Positions 1-8,515 are shown, counted from the stretch's first letter. The stretch: 64,000 nt of DNA from Nocardia carnea (GCF_029868855.1 NZ_JARWOV010000194.1:62001-126000); one strand, 5' to 3'. Program-made: numbers and translations. The notes: generated from the sequence alone by a model not told the origin.

Positions 1-863
1 GCCCGCCCCCGCGCAGCCGCGGCGCCAGGGCCGTGGTCACCGGCGCCGGCAGCGGTATCGGCCGGGCGTTCGCCCATGAACTGGCCGCTCGTGGCGGCCG
101 GATCGTCTGCGCCGATATCGACGAGGAGCGCGCGGCCGAAACGGTGGCCTCGATCGGACGGGCGTATCCAGGCGTCGCGTACCCGTTCCGCTGCGATGTC
201 GCGAAACGCGACGATGTCGAGGTGCTGGCTCGCTATGCGGAATCCGTTTTCGACGGGCCCGCGACCATGGTGATCAACAATGCCGGGGTCGGGTCGGGTG
301 GACTGCCCGTCGGCGAGATCGGCTTCGCCGAATGGGAGCGCACCCTGGGCATCAACCTGTGGGGTGTGATCCACGGATGCGAAATCTTCGCGCCGCGGCT
401 GCGGGAGGCCGGCCACGGCGGAATCATCAATGTCGCCTCGGCCGCCGCGTTCGGCACCGCACCGCGGATGGCCGCGTACAACACCGGTAAAGCCGGGGTG
501 CTCGCGCTCTCGGAGACGTTGGCCGCGGAATTCGGCGGTACCGATATCGCGGTGACCGTGCTGTGCCCGACCTTCGTCCGCACGAATATCGCGCGCGACG
601 CCCCGGTCCCCGCGGGGCCGCGCGAACTCGCCGACACCCTCATGCGCTGGACGGGCTTCTCCCCGGAGAATATCGCCCGCACCACCCTCGACGCACACGA
701 CCGCGGCCGGTTACACGTCGTCCCCCAGCCCGACGCACAGCTCCTCTGGTTGCTGAAACGGCTGTTCCCCGGCCAGTACACCGCCGTGGCCGGACTGCTC
801 GCGCGACTGCTGCCCGACGAGGAAGCGGCAGCGTCCACCACCCCGGAAAGAACAGGAGTCTGA
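1..863 (+). CDS. Short-chain dehydrogenase/reductase, 5' end cut by window edge
   Basis: This is a classical SDR that oxidises or reduces an alcohol/ketone with NAD(P)H. The reading frame is open back to base 3 with no stop. The first in-frame GTG at 33 falls inside the cofactor motif, so the true start lies to the left of the window. Counting from that GTG, the dinucleotide motif TGAGSGIG is at residues 3-10, NNAG at 82-85, the catalytic Ser at 136, Tyr at 149 and Lys at 153 (YNTGK). The C-terminal extension of about 80 residues is typical of SDRs in mycolate-actinomycete catabolic clusters. It is followed one base later by the diiron protein and then the Baeyer-Villiger-type enzyme, so an operon is likely. 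The substrate cannot be read from the sequence. Confidence 0.9.
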   Translation, partial: PPPRSRGARAVVTGAGSGIGRAFAHELAARGGRIVCADIDEERAAETVASIGRAYPGVAYPFRCDVAKRDDVEVLARYAESVFDGPATMVINNAGVGSGGLPVGEIGFAEWERTLGINLWGVIHGCEIFAPRLREAGHGGIINVASAAAFGTAPRMAAYNTGKAGVLALSETLAAEFGGTDIAVTVLCPTFVRTNIARDAPVPAGPRELADTLMRWTGFSPENIARTTLDAHDRGRLHVVPQPDAQLLWLLKRLFPGQYTAVAGLLARLLPDEEAAASTTPERTGV

Positions 864-864
864 G

Positions 865-1788
865 ATGGCGACCATGGACTTCGAGGATATGCTCGGCAAA
901 ATCAAGGACCGGCAGTGGGCGCTGGCCGATATCGATTGGGACGCACCGGGCGCGGAGACCCTCACCCCCGAACAGCACGCCCGCCTGAAGCCGTTCATGG
1001 CGGATCTGATGTGGATCGAGAACGTGGGTGCACGCGGTTTCGCGGCGATGGCGAAAAAAGCGCCCACCGAAACCCTCCGGGAGATCTACCGCTGGTTCCA
1101 CGCCGAGGAGCAGCGGCACGCCAATGCCGAACTCGCCCTGATGCGACGCTGGGGGATGCTCGACGGTGACGAGATCCCGCAGCCGAATATCAACGTCAAA
1201 CTCGTGATCGACTTCCTGGACAAATACTCCGACGATATGTCGCTGTCGTTCCTGGGCACCGTGATCCCGATGCTCGAGGTCGCGTTGGACGGCGCCCTGG
1301 TCAAGTTCATCATGGATGAAATAGACGACCCGGTGTGCCAGGAAACGTTCCGTCGTATCAATGCCGACGAATCCCGCCATCTCGCCGTGGATTTCGCGGT
1401 GATGGATGTGCTCGGACACGCAGAACTGCGCAAACTTCTCATCGAATTGGTCGGCGGCTGGGTGAAACCGACCTTCCTCGTCGGGGTGCTCAGCTATGTG
1501 CCGTTGCTGAACAAGATGCGCGACAATATCGTCGCGATGGGTGTGGACGAGCAAAAGCTCTACACGGCCATGGAGCGCTACCGCAAGGTAGGCGAGCGTA
1601 GCGAATTCGTGCGCCGACTCCCGATGTACCAGATCGTGAAACTGCAGGCGAACTGGGTCGTCGACCGCGGCCACCCGTACCATCTCCTCGCCGACGCGCT
1701 GGTGAAGATCACCGGGGCCATCCCGCGGCAACTGCTGCGCAAGGACCCGACCTGGTCGAAAGAACTGACCTACACCCCCGCCGCGTGA
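865..1788 (+). CDS. Ferritin-like diiron protein
   Basis: This 307-residue protein carries a complete four-helix-bundle diiron ligand set: Glu52, Glu82 with His85 (EEQRH), Glu138, and Glu169 with His172 (DESRH). Such proteins act as oxygenases, desaturases or oxidases. The reductase partner is not obvious here. The start ATG is one base after the SDR stop and has AGGAG nine bases upstream; the stop overlaps the region just before the next gene. The placement between an SDR and a Baeyer-Villiger-type flavoenzyme suggests oxygen-dependent attack on an alicyclic or long-chain substrate. The two-ExxH signature is seen directly; the reaction is not known. Confidence 0.85.
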   Translation: MATMDFEDMLGKIKDRQWALADIDWDAPGAETLTPEQHARLKPFMADLMWIENVGARGFAAMAKKAPTETLREIYRWFHAEEQRHANAELALMRRWGMLDGDEIPQPNINVKLVIDFLDKYSDDMSLSFLGTVIPMLEVALDGALVKFIMDEIDDPVCQETFRRINADESRHLAVDFAVMDVLGHAELRKLLIELVGGWVKPTFLVGVLSYVPLLNKMRDNIVAMGVDEQKLYTAMERYRKVGERSEFVRRLPMYQIVKLQANWVVDRGHPYHLLADALVKITGAIPRQLLRKDPTWSKELTYTPAA

Positions 1789-1799
1789 ACGAGGACACC

Positions 1800-3320
1800 A
1801 TGACCACTGACAATGCGGCGCCACTCGACGTCGCCGTGATCGGGGCCGGATTCGCCGGAATCGGCACCGCGATTCGGCTACGCCAGCGCGGTATCGGAAA
1901 TTTCGCCGTCTTCGAACGAGGATCCGCGATCGGCGGTACCTGGCGCGACAACACCTACCCCGGCGCTGCCTGCGATATTCCGTCGCGACTGTACTCCTAC
2001 AGTTTCGCGCCCAATCCGGAGTGGTCGCACACCTACTCCGGTAGCGCCGAAATACTCGGGTATATCGAGTCGATCGCGGCGAAGTCCGGGATTACCCGGA
2101 AAATTCGCCTGCAGCACAACGTCACCGGCATGTCGTTCGACGAAGACGCCGGGTTGTGGGATATCGCGTTCGAGGGCCGCGAGCCGGTCCGGGCGCGCGC
2201 GGTGGTGCTGGCATCGGGCCCGCTCACCGAACCCGGCTTCCCCGATATTCCGGGGATCGACACCTTCACCGGTCACAAGATCCACAGCGCGCGGTGGGAC
2301 CACGACTACGACTTCACCGGCAAACGGGTCGCGGTGATCGGTACCGGCGCGAGCGCGGTCCAGATCATTCCCGAATTGGTTCGGAAGGCCGAGGCGGTCA
2401 AGGTTTTCCAGCGCACGCCGGGCTGGGTGCTGCCCCGGGTCAACCGCCGCACCGGCACGCTGGCGAAGGAGATCTACCGGCAGGTTCCCGGCGCGGAAAC
2501 GCTGGCCCGGCAGGCCTGGTTCTACGGCCACGAATCGGTGGCGCTGGGTGTTGTCTGGAATACACCCCTCACTCGCGTGGTCGAACTGGTCGGGCGGGCG
2601 CAGTTGCGGCGCCAGGTGCGCGATCCCTGGCTGCGCCGCCAGCTCACCCCGGAATTCCGGGCCGGCTGCAAACGCCTGCTCATGTCCGACGACTACTATC
2701 CGGCGCTGCAACGCGACAACTGCAAGCTGATCACCTGGCCGATCGCGCGGATAGCCCCGGGCGGTATCCGCACGGCCGAGGGCATCGAGCACCGGGCCGA
2801 CTGCATCGTGTTCGCCACCGGTTTCGACGTCTCCAAAAAAGGCACGCCGATCCCGGTCACGGGACGCGACGGCCGGGTCCTCGCCGACGAATGGCGGCGC
2901 GGCGCGTTCGCGTACCGCAGCGTGACGGTATCGGGCTACCCGAATCTGTTCCTCACCTTCGGTCCCAATTCCGGTCCTGGTCACAATTCGGCGCTGGTGT
3001 ACATGGAATCGCAGATCGACTATCTGGTCCGCGCCGTCCGGATCATCCTGGACCGCGACCTGACAATGCTCGATGTGCGCCCGGACCGTCAGGAACGCTA
3101 CAACGCGGAGATCCAGCGCCGACTGGGCGCGACCACCTGGAATTCGGGCTGCCGCAGCTGGTACCTCACCGAGGACGGTTTCAATCCGACCATGTACCCG
3201 GGGTTCGCCACCCAGTACCGCCACCAGTTACGCGACGTCGATCTGGACGACTACACGCTGACGACCGCCCGGATCGGGCATTCGGCCGACGTGGGTCCCG
3301 GCGTCCTGAGCGGCGGCTAG
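1800..3320 (+). CDS. Baeyer-Villiger-type FAD monooxygenase
   Basis: The 506-residue protein is a class B flavin monooxygenase that would insert one oxygen atom next to a ketone to give an ester or lactone, using NADPH and O2. An FAD-binding GAGFAG lies at residues 15-20, an NADPH-binding GTGASA at 181-186, and between them the family fingerprint FxGxxxHxxxWD (F156 to D167). I chose ATG 1800 over the in-frame GTG at 1785 because GAGGA lies just upstream and because the GTG would overlap the previous stop. It sits third in the operon after an SDR, which could supply its ketone, and the diiron protein. Substrate range within this family cannot be predicted from motifs. Confidence 0.92.
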   Translation: MTTDNAAPLDVAVIGAGFAGIGTAIRLRQRGIGNFAVFERGSAIGGTWRDNTYPGAACDIPSRLYSYSFAPNPEWSHTYSGSAEILGYIESIAAKSGITRKIRLQHNVTGMSFDEDAGLWDIAFEGREPVRARAVVLASGPLTEPGFPDIPGIDTFTGHKIHSARWDHDYDFTGKRVAVIGTGASAVQIIPELVRKAEAVKVFQRTPGWVLPRVNRRTGTLAKEIYRQVPGAETLARQAWFYGHESVALGVVWNTPLTRVVELVGRAQLRRQVRDPWLRRQLTPEFRAGCKRLLMSDDYYPALQRDNCKLITWPIARIAPGGIRTAEGIEHRADCIVFATGFDVSKKGTPIPVTGRDGRVLADEWRRGAFAYRSVTVSGYPNLFLTFGPNSGPGHNSALVYMESQIDYLVRAVRIILDRDLTMLDVRPDRQERYNAEIQRRLGATTWNSGCRSWYLTEDGFNPTMYPGFATQYRHQLRDVDLDDYTLTTARIGHSADVGPGVLSGG

Positions 3321-3379
3321 ACTCGATCTCTCGAGCCGGGGGCAACCGGGCGGCAGGCGGGCGAGGAGGTGCGGCGACT

Positions 3380-4153
3380 ATGCCGAGATATCGGATCGAC
3401 GATCTCGCCCGCGCCGCGGGCACCACCTCCCGCAATGTCCGCGCCTACCAGGAGCGCGGCCTGCTCCCGCCGCCCGCGGCCAAGGACGGTCGCGCCAGTA
3501 TCTACGACGATTCCCACCTCGAACGACTGCGGCTCATCGACGCGCTGCTGCAACGCGGTTTCACCACCGCGCATATCTCCGATTTCATCACCAGCTGGGA
3601 AACGGGTAAGGACCTCACCGAAGTACTCGGTCTACAGCACGCGGTCACCGCCAATTGGTCGCAGGAGGAACCGTTCGAGGTCTCCCGGGAACTGCTCACC
3701 ACCATTTTGGGCGCCCGGTCCGAGGAGCTGGTGGAGAAACTGCGCCGGATGGACCTGGTCCGCATCGACGGCGATACCGTGACGATCACCGATACCCAGC
3801 TGCTCACCTCGTTCACCGAGCTGCACGAATACGGGATCGATCTGGGCACGCTGATCTCGGTGTACGCCGAGGTAGCGACCCGGATCGACGATATCAGCGG
3901 TATTCTCATCCGCGCCGCGAAGAAACATATCGTCGACGAACACGGGCCCGGATGGCTGCCCGACACCAATGCGGAAATCGCCGAAACCACCCGTATGCTC
4001 AACACCATGCGCGAGCTCGGCGTCGCCGCCGTGCACAGCAGCCTGGCACGTTCACTCGACGCGACTCTCGCACGCGAACTCGGTGACTATCTCGCCACCG
4101 CCGCCGAGCGGGAACGTGAACGCAAGGCGGATCGCGCGGAACGCGGCCACTGA
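3380..4153 (+). CDS. MerR-family transcriptional regulator
   Basis: A 257-residue DNA-binding protein. The MerR winged helix-turn-helix occupies roughly residues 3-70 (YRIDDLARAAGTTSRNVRAY followed by an RGLLPPP wing). The remainder is helical and could be an effector or dimerisation domain; no metal-binding Cys motif is visible, so a metal sensor is unlikely. The start ATG has GAGGAGGT nine bases upstream. It lies 59 bases after the monooxygenase on the same strand and converges with the medium-chain reductase at 4173. A role in controlling the adjacent 1-3320 operon is an inference from position only. Confidence 0.88.
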   Translation: MPRYRIDDLARAAGTTSRNVRAYQERGLLPPPAAKDGRASIYDDSHLERLRLIDALLQRGFTTAHISDFITSWETGKDLTEVLGLQHAVTANWSQEEPFEVSRELLTTILGARSEELVEKLRRMDLVRIDGDTVTITDTQLLTSFTELHEYGIDLGTLISVYAEVATRIDDISGILIRAAKKHIVDEHGPGWLPDTNAEIAETTRMLNTMRELGVAAVHSSLARSLDATLARELGDYLATAAERERERKADRAERGH

Positions 4154-4172
4154 ATACCGGACCGCGAAATCG

Positions 4173-5195
4173 TCAGAAGGCGAGCCGGCAGAGAGTTTTC
4201 CCCATGGTGCGACCGGACAGCATGGCCGGCAGCGCCGCGCTCGCCGACTCGATTCCGTCGAAAACGGTTTCCCGATAGACCAACCGCCCGTCCGCGAGGT
4301 AGCCACCCACTTCCCGGCGCATCGATTCCTGGAGGTGCAGGAACGATCCGGCGCGGAAACCGCGCATACGCAAACCTTTCGACACCATGGTGAACAGGTT
4401 CGGCGGTCCCGGCGGTGCGGCACCGTCATAACCGGAGACCGCTCCGCACAGCGCGATCCGGCCGGACGGGCGGAGGGCGTCCAGCGCCGCGGTGAGGTGG
4501 TCGCCGCCGACATTGTCGAAGTATGCGTCGATACCGCTCGGCGCGAGCTCGGCCAGCGATTCCGGCAGCGGGCCGTCGTGGTAATCGAAGGCGGGGATAC
4601 CGAGTTCGTCCCGCAGGAACGCGACCTTCGCCGGACTACCGGCGGAACCGATCACCGTGGCGCCGCGGATCTTCGCGAGTTGCGCGGCCAGCACCCCGAC
4701 GGCGCCCGCGGCGGACGATACCCACAGCGTATCGGCCGTATCGAGGTCCAGGATCTCGAACAGTCCGGTATAGGCGGTGAGTCCGGCGCTACCGAGCGGA
4801 CCGAGAAACCACTGGTCCGGAAGGCCGGCGGCGTCGATCCTGGATGCGGCGCCGTAACCGCCGATGGTTTGCGCCCGGGCTCCGATCAGCGCGTACTCCC
4901 GGTAACCGAGCGTATGGGAGACCAGGTCACCGATAGCGAAATCCGGATGCCGGGATTCGACCACGGTGCCGAGGGCGAGTCCGGACAGCTCGTCGCCGGG
5001 CCGCAAGGATGGCAGATATCCGTTCGGAGTGGTTTCGGCGAGCCGGATCCGAATCGACGGGTCTATCGACAACCAGGTGTTGCGGACCAGTACCTCGCCC
5101 GGATCCGGCTCCGGGATCGGGGCCTCGACCAGCTCGAGGTCTTCGGCGGTCAGTTTCCCGGCCGGGCGACGTGCCAGCCGCACGTGACGATTCAA
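4173..5195 (-). CDS. Zinc-free medium-chain NADP-dependent oxidoreductase
   Basis: A 340-residue MDR-superfamily enzyme of the leukotriene B4 dehydrogenase / prostaglandin reductase / CurA type, which reduces alpha,beta-unsaturated carbonyls with NADPH. The N-terminal GroES-like half has the WLSIDPSIR-type segment of that branch, no zinc-ligand cysteines are present, and the Rossmann half contains SSAAGAVG near residue 165 and the FDNVGG segment typical of the group. It is the last gene of a leftward unit that begins with two SnoaL-like genes (5980 and 5600), with a 33-base gap. In a catabolic setting it may reduce an enone or enoyl intermediate. Confidence 0.88.
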   Translation of the reverse strand: MNRHVRLARRPAGKLTAEDLELVEAPIPEPDPGEVLVRNTWLSIDPSIRIRLAETTPNGYLPSLRPGDELSGLALGTVVESRHPDFAIGDLVSHTLGYREYALIGARAQTIGGYGAASRIDAAGLPDQWFLGPLGSAGLTAYTGLFEILDLDTADTLWVSSAAGAVGVLAAQLAKIRGATVIGSAGSPAKVAFLRDELGIPAFDYHDGPLPESLAELAPSGIDAYFDNVGGDHLTAALDALRPSGRIALCGAVSGYDGAAPPGPPNLFTMVSKGLRMRGFRAGSFLHLQESMRREVGGYLADGRLVYRETVFDGIESASAALPAMLSGRTMGKTLCRLAF

Positions 5196-5228
5196 CGGTT
5201 GGTTCCTTTCCGCTGCGGTTGGCGGGCT

Positions 5229-5600
5229 TCAGCGGACGAACGCGACCTCGGGGGTCCGGGCGATGAGCAGGCGGCGGACGGCCCCGGTGGAGTCGAGTTG
5301 AGCTGTCGCGTTGAAGGACGCCTCGAACGCCCCGGTGCGGGTGGTGCGGCCGACGACCAGCTCGTAGTCCCCGGCCACCGCACCGACATCGATGTGGTGG
5401 ATCAGCGTGCTCTTTTCCCGCTGCGCCAGGTAGGCGACCAAGCCTGCTCGGTCACCGACGAATTCGGCACTCTGCCCGGATCCTTTGGAGAACTGCACGG
5501 ACATGGTGAAATCGTCGGCGATCATGCCGAGCACCCGGTCCGGGTCGTCGGAATCCATGTAGCCGAACCAACGGGTGAGTACCGGTACCGCCGTGGTCAT
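5229..5600 (-). CDS. SnoaL-like (NTF2-fold) protein, second of a coupled pair
   Basis: A 123-residue single-domain protein of the nuclear transport factor 2 / SnoaL fold: an N-terminal helix with RWFGYMDSDDPDRV, then the W/F-rich cone-shaped sheet. Members act as small isomerases, dehydratases or cyclases, or as catalytically inert domains. Its ATG overlaps the stop of the upstream gene (ATGA at 5600-5597), so translation is coupled and the two products may form a heteromer. The next gene downstream is the medium-chain reductase. No conserved catalytic Asp/His pair can be assigned with confidence. Confidence 0.78.
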   Translation of the reverse strand: MTTAVPVLTRWFGYMDSDDPDRVLGMIADDFTMSVQFSKGSGQSAEFVGDRAGLVAYLAQREKSTLIHHIDVGAVAGDYELVVGRTTRTGAFEASFNATAQLDSTGAVRRLLIARTPEVAFVR

Positions 5601-5980
5601 GCGCGCGCTCCTTCGGTCGAGGACTCTGCCGGTAGAAGCGCGAAATCCGCGCTGAACGAAACCTGATACCGGTCGATGCGACCGTCGGCACCGATATGCA
5701 CGGCGGCAACGAACCAGCCGGTGGTCACGGAATCGTTCTCGGTGACCGCACCGTGCGCGAACTGCATATCGCCGTCGACGGCGACCCGCAGTAGCCGGTG
5801 TTTGCGGTTCACCTTCGGCCGGCCGTTCAGGTAGTCGTACATGGCCGCGCGACCGCGGTCCCGGTTGACTCCCGTCGGCAGGACCATCGCGAATTCGACG
5901 TCCTCGGCCAGCATGGCCGTCGCATCGCGCAGTCTCCCGCTGTCCACCGTCGCGTAGTAGTCCTCGATCACGTGGGTCAT
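5597..5980 (-). CDS. SnoaL-like (NTF2-fold) protein, first of a coupled pair
   Basis: A 127-residue SnoaL-like protein (MTHVIEDYYATVDSGRLRDA at the N-terminus, then an FAMVLPTG segment with RGRAAMYDYL). It opens the leftward operon 5980-4173. Its start codon lies only five bases from the perfect palindrome at 5985-5997, so a protein bound there would block this transcript. It overlaps the next SnoaL gene by four bases. It belongs to the same superfamily as its neighbour but they are not close copies, which fits a heterodimer or two different substrates. The function is not known. Confidence 0.78.
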   Translation of the reverse strand: MTHVIEDYYATVDSGRLRDATAMLAEDVEFAMVLPTGVNRDRGRAAMYDYLNGRPKVNRKHRLLRVAVDGDMQFAHGAVTENDSVTTGWFVAAVHIGADGRIDRYQVSFSADFALLPAESSTEGARA

Positions 5981-5984
5981 GAAA

Positions 5985-5997
5985 TGAACTTAGTTCA
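5985..5997. promoter_or_regulatory. Perfect palindrome TGAACT-T-AGTTCA, candidate operator
   Basis: Thirteen bases with six-base arms and a one-base centre, between the divergent SnoaL operon (start 5980, minus) and acyl-CoA dehydrogenase (start 6073, plus). The half-site AGTTCA recurs in the longer sites at 7274-7291 and 31120-31137. A related sequence TGAACTCAACTCA is at 6050-6062, next to the plus-strand ribosome site. The size and dyad are usual for TetR-type repressors; which regulator binds is inferred. Confidence 0.65.
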
Positions 5998-6072
5998 GCC
6001 AACCTCTTCTTGTCGAGGGCGGCAGCCGCTAGGCTCGATATTATCGAATTGAACTCAACTCAAGGGGAGAAA

Positions 6073-7215
6073 ATGTCTCCGACCTCGGCAGCCGTCGCCG
6101 AACACCCCTGGCCGCGCTCGGAACCGCCGGGACTCACCCCAGATCCCGAACAGGTTCAGCTGCGCGAATCGCTTCGGGGTTTGCTGGGCAAGTACAGCGA
6201 TATCGAACAGGTCCGGACAGCCGCGGCCACCGGCCCCGGCTACTCACCGCGACTGTGGCGGATACTCGTCGACGATATGTCGGTGACCAGCCTGGCCGTA
6301 CCGGAGCACTACGGCGGCCTCGGCTACGGAACGGCCGAACTGGCTGTCGTCCTCGAAGAATGCGGACGGGCACTGGTCTGCGAACCCGTCTACAGCTCGG
6401 CAGTCCTCGGCACATACGCACTGCTGGTGGCGCCGGAAGCCGAGGGCAACCCACTTCCGGAAGTACTCGCCGGGAACCTCGTTGCCACGGTGAGTTCGCT
6501 CGATCCGGCCACCGACGACCTCCGGTCCACGCCGGGTCCGCAGGGATGGCGGGTCGGCGGTACGATCAGCCACCTGATCGGCGGGGGAAGCGCCGATATC
6601 GTCATCGCCCCGGCCGAAACTGCCAGTGGCCCGATACTGTTCGCGCTGCGCCCACCGAAGGACGCGGTGCGCCGGGAACTCCCCGTACTCGACCCTACCC
6701 GGCGACAGGCCACTCTGACCGTCCGCGACTGCCCGGCCGTCGCACTGACCGCACCGGATACCACCGACACGGCGTGCACACGGCTGCGCGACCTGGCGAC
6801 TCTCGCCCTCGCGTGCGAGAACACCGGAATCGTCGAGCGCCTCCTGGAAATGACCGTGGACTACGTCGGCACCCGGCAGCAGTTCGGCCGGACGATCGGC
6901 TCGTTCCAGGCGGTCAAACATCGACTGGCCGATCTGCTGGTATCACTGGAGCGCGCACGTTCGGCGTCGCGGTACGCGGCCGCACTCTATGCCGAGGACC
7001 CCGACTCGGCCCGGCTGGCCGTCGCTGTGGCGGGCGCGGTATGCACCGACGCCGCTGTACAGGCGGCCGCCGAAGCCGTGCAGCTGCACGGCGGGGTGGG
7101 GTTCACCTGGGAACATCCGGCGCATTCCTATTTCCGCCGGGCGCTGGGAAACGAAGCCGCACAGGGTGATGCACGTTCCCACCGCGCCCGGATCGCGGCA
7201 CTGATCGGCGTGTGA
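6073..7215 (+). CDS. Acyl-CoA dehydrogenase
   Basis: A 380-residue FAD enzyme that would introduce a 2,3 double bond into an acyl-CoA. The N-terminal helical domain contains the VPEHYGGLGYGTAELAVVLE segment typical of actinobacterial paralogues, the middle beta domain is reduced and divergent, and the C-terminal domain has the RQQFGRTIGSFQAVKHRLAD and QLHGGVGFTWEH signatures. ATG 6073 was chosen because AAGGGGAGA lies directly upstream; the open frame extends back to 6010 without a ribosome site. The shortened middle domain suggests one half of a heteromeric (alpha2beta2-like) enzyme, as in steroid side-chain FadE pairs; the acyl-CoA dehydrogenases at 9674 and 11860 are possible partners. Confidence 0.9.
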   Translation: MSPTSAAVAEHPWPRSEPPGLTPDPEQVQLRESLRGLLGKYSDIEQVRTAAATGPGYSPRLWRILVDDMSVTSLAVPEHYGGLGYGTAELAVVLEECGRALVCEPVYSSAVLGTYALLVAPEAEGNPLPEVLAGNLVATVSSLDPATDDLRSTPGPQGWRVGGTISHLIGGGSADIVIAPAETASGPILFALRPPKDAVRRELPVLDPTRRQATLTVRDCPAVALTAPDTTDTACTRLRDLATLALACENTGIVERLLEMTVDYVGTRQQFGRTIGSFQAVKHRLADLLVSLERARSASRYAAALYAEDPDSARLAVAVAGAVCTDAAVQAAAEAVQLHGGVGFTWEHPAHSYFRRALGNEAAQGDARSHRARIAALIGV

Positions 7216-7244
7216 CCGGCCGCGACGCTTCCCGGAAATCCGTA

Positions 7245-7291
7245 TTGACGCGCCCCGCCGCGTCGAGTAAAACTGAATTGAATCCAGTTCA
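7245..7291 (+). promoter_or_regulatory. Promoter with overlapping operator before the crotonase operon
   Basis: TTGACG at 7245-7250 and TAAAAC at 7268-7273 are separated by 17 bases, a good sigma-A-like spacing. The operator TGAATTGAATCCAGTTCA at 7274-7291 starts immediately after the -10 element and covers the expected start of transcription, the usual place for a repressor. It matches 31120-31137 at 17 of 18 positions. Start of the crotonase is 25 bases downstream. Promoter elements are seen; repression is inferred. Confidence 0.68.
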
Positions 7292-7315
7292 GGAACCATA
7301 GCGAAAGAGGCTCCG

Positions 7316-8104
7316 ATGATCGACACCGACCACATCGTCCTGGAGAAAGACGGCGAGATCGCCCGCGTCTGGCTCAACCGCCCGCACAAGAAGAACGCGG
7401 TCACCGTGGAGCTGCTGCACCGGCTCGACGAGATCATCGTCGAGGTCGACAATGATCCCGAACTGAAGGTTCTGGTGCTGCGCGGACGCGACAACACCTT
7501 CTGCTCCGGTTTCGACCTCGACGAACTGCGCGAGAACTACGTCGGCAAAACCAACGCCATGGATGTCGCGGTGCTCTCCGCGAAGGTCTGCGACCGGCTG
7601 TACTCGATGAACACCCCGTCGGTCGCGGTACTCGAGGGTTACGTCACCGCGGGCGGGTTCGAACTCATGATCTCCTGCGATTTCGCGGTCGCCGCCGACG
7701 ACGCCAAGATCGGCGACTTCCACATCCGGCGAGCCCTGTTCGGCGGCGCCGGCCCGATCTACCGGCTCCCCCGGATGATCGGCATCCGCAAGACCAAGGA
7801 ACTGATGCTCACCGGCAAACTGCTCAGCGGCCGCGAAGCCGCCGACTTCGATCTGATCAACGCCTCCGCCCCCGCCGCGGAACTGGACCGGCTCGTCGCC
7901 GATTTCATCGCGCCGATCGTGGACAAGAGCCCGTTCGCCATGAAGCTCACCAAGATGACCATCGACCGCGGCCTGGACGCCGATATCCAATCCCTGATGG
8001 TGATGGAGCACCTCGCCGTCGGCAATGCCCTGCAGTCCGAGGACGCGCGCGAGGGCGTGAACGCCTTCCTCGAGAAGCGTGAACCGAAGTGGGTGGGGCG
8101 CTGA
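7316..8104 (+). CDS. Enoyl-CoA hydratase/isomerase-family (crotonase) protein
   Basis: A 262-residue crotonase-fold protein. The oxyanion-hole segments are present (CSGFDLDEL near 63-71 and YVTAGGFELMIS near 109-120). Aligned by eye to rat enoyl-CoA hydratase, the second catalytic glutamate is kept as Glu162, but the first (in GQPE) is replaced by His136 in GDFHIRR. Single-Glu crotonases are often isomerases, hydrolases or ring-opening enzymes, so plain hydration should not be assumed. It is the first gene of a long plus-strand operon running through thiolase, two acyl-CoA dehydrogenases, a kinase and dehydrogenases. Expression is probably set by the operator just upstream. Confidence 0.88.
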   Translation: MIDTDHIVLEKDGEIARVWLNRPHKKNAVTVELLHRLDEIIVEVDNDPELKVLVLRGRDNTFCSGFDLDELRENYVGKTNAMDVAVLSAKVCDRLYSMNTPSVAVLEGYVTAGGFELMISCDFAVAADDAKIGDFHIRRALFGGAGPIYRLPRMIGIRKTKELMLTGKLLSGREAADFDLINASAPAAELDRLVADFIAPIVDKSPFAMKLTKMTIDRGLDADIQSLMVMEHLAVGNALQSEDAREGVNAFLEKREPKWVGR

Positions 8105-8140
8105 ATTCCGGATAGCGGCGAACGAATCGGAAGGGACGAC

Positions 8141-8515
8141 ATGGGTGAGCAGGTGAGACCGGTACTGGAAGGCAGTAGGTGCACGGTATGCGGCACGGTC
8201 GGTTATCCGGTGAGCGCGAACTGCGCGCGCTGTGCCGCACCGACCGCCGAACCGCTGGCGCTGAGCACCGAAGGCGTGGTGTGGGCGCACACCGTGCAAC
8301 GGTTCGCACCGAAATCGCCGCCGTATGTCGTTCCTGCCGAGGGATTCACGCCCTACGCGGTCGGCTATGTCGAACTGCCCGAGGGAATCAAGGTCGAGGC
8401 GATTCTCGATTGCGACGATTTCGCCGATCTGGACCGGGCACCGGTGCACCTCGTCGCCGTGACGCCGGTGCCACGCTTCGCCATCCCGACCCGTCAGCAG
8501 AGTGAGGTCCGGTGA
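8141..8515 (+). CDS. DUF35 zinc-ribbon/OB-fold protein, thiolase partner
   Basis: A 124-residue protein with a zinc ribbon (CTVCG at 14-18 and CARC at 28-31) followed by an OB fold (DUF35/ChsH2 type). Such proteins bind next to SCP-x/Ltp-type thiolases or MaoC-like hydratases and complete their acyl-CoA site. The stop overlaps the start of the thiolase gene (GTGA at 8512-8515), which strongly supports a stoichiometric complex. Start ATG 8141 has GGAAGGGA upstream. It is too small to act alone. Confidence 0.88.
   Translation: MGEQVRPVLEGSRCTVCGTVGYPVSANCARCAAPTAEPLALSTEGVVWAHTVQRFAPKSPPYVVPAEGFTPYAVGYVELPEGIKVEAILDCDDFADLDRAPVHLVAVTPVPRFAIPTRQQSEVR

Noticed and set aside
233..841. Long minus-strand frame opposite the first SDR
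   Set aside because: Low-complexity Ser/Arg/Ala-rich shadow of a gene with SDR motifs on the other strand; typical of GC-rich coding DNA.
3969..5666. 565-codon plus-strand frame across the medium-chain reductase
   Set aside because: It runs antisense to a gene with a full MDR fold and coupled neighbours, and has no domain or ribosome site of its own.
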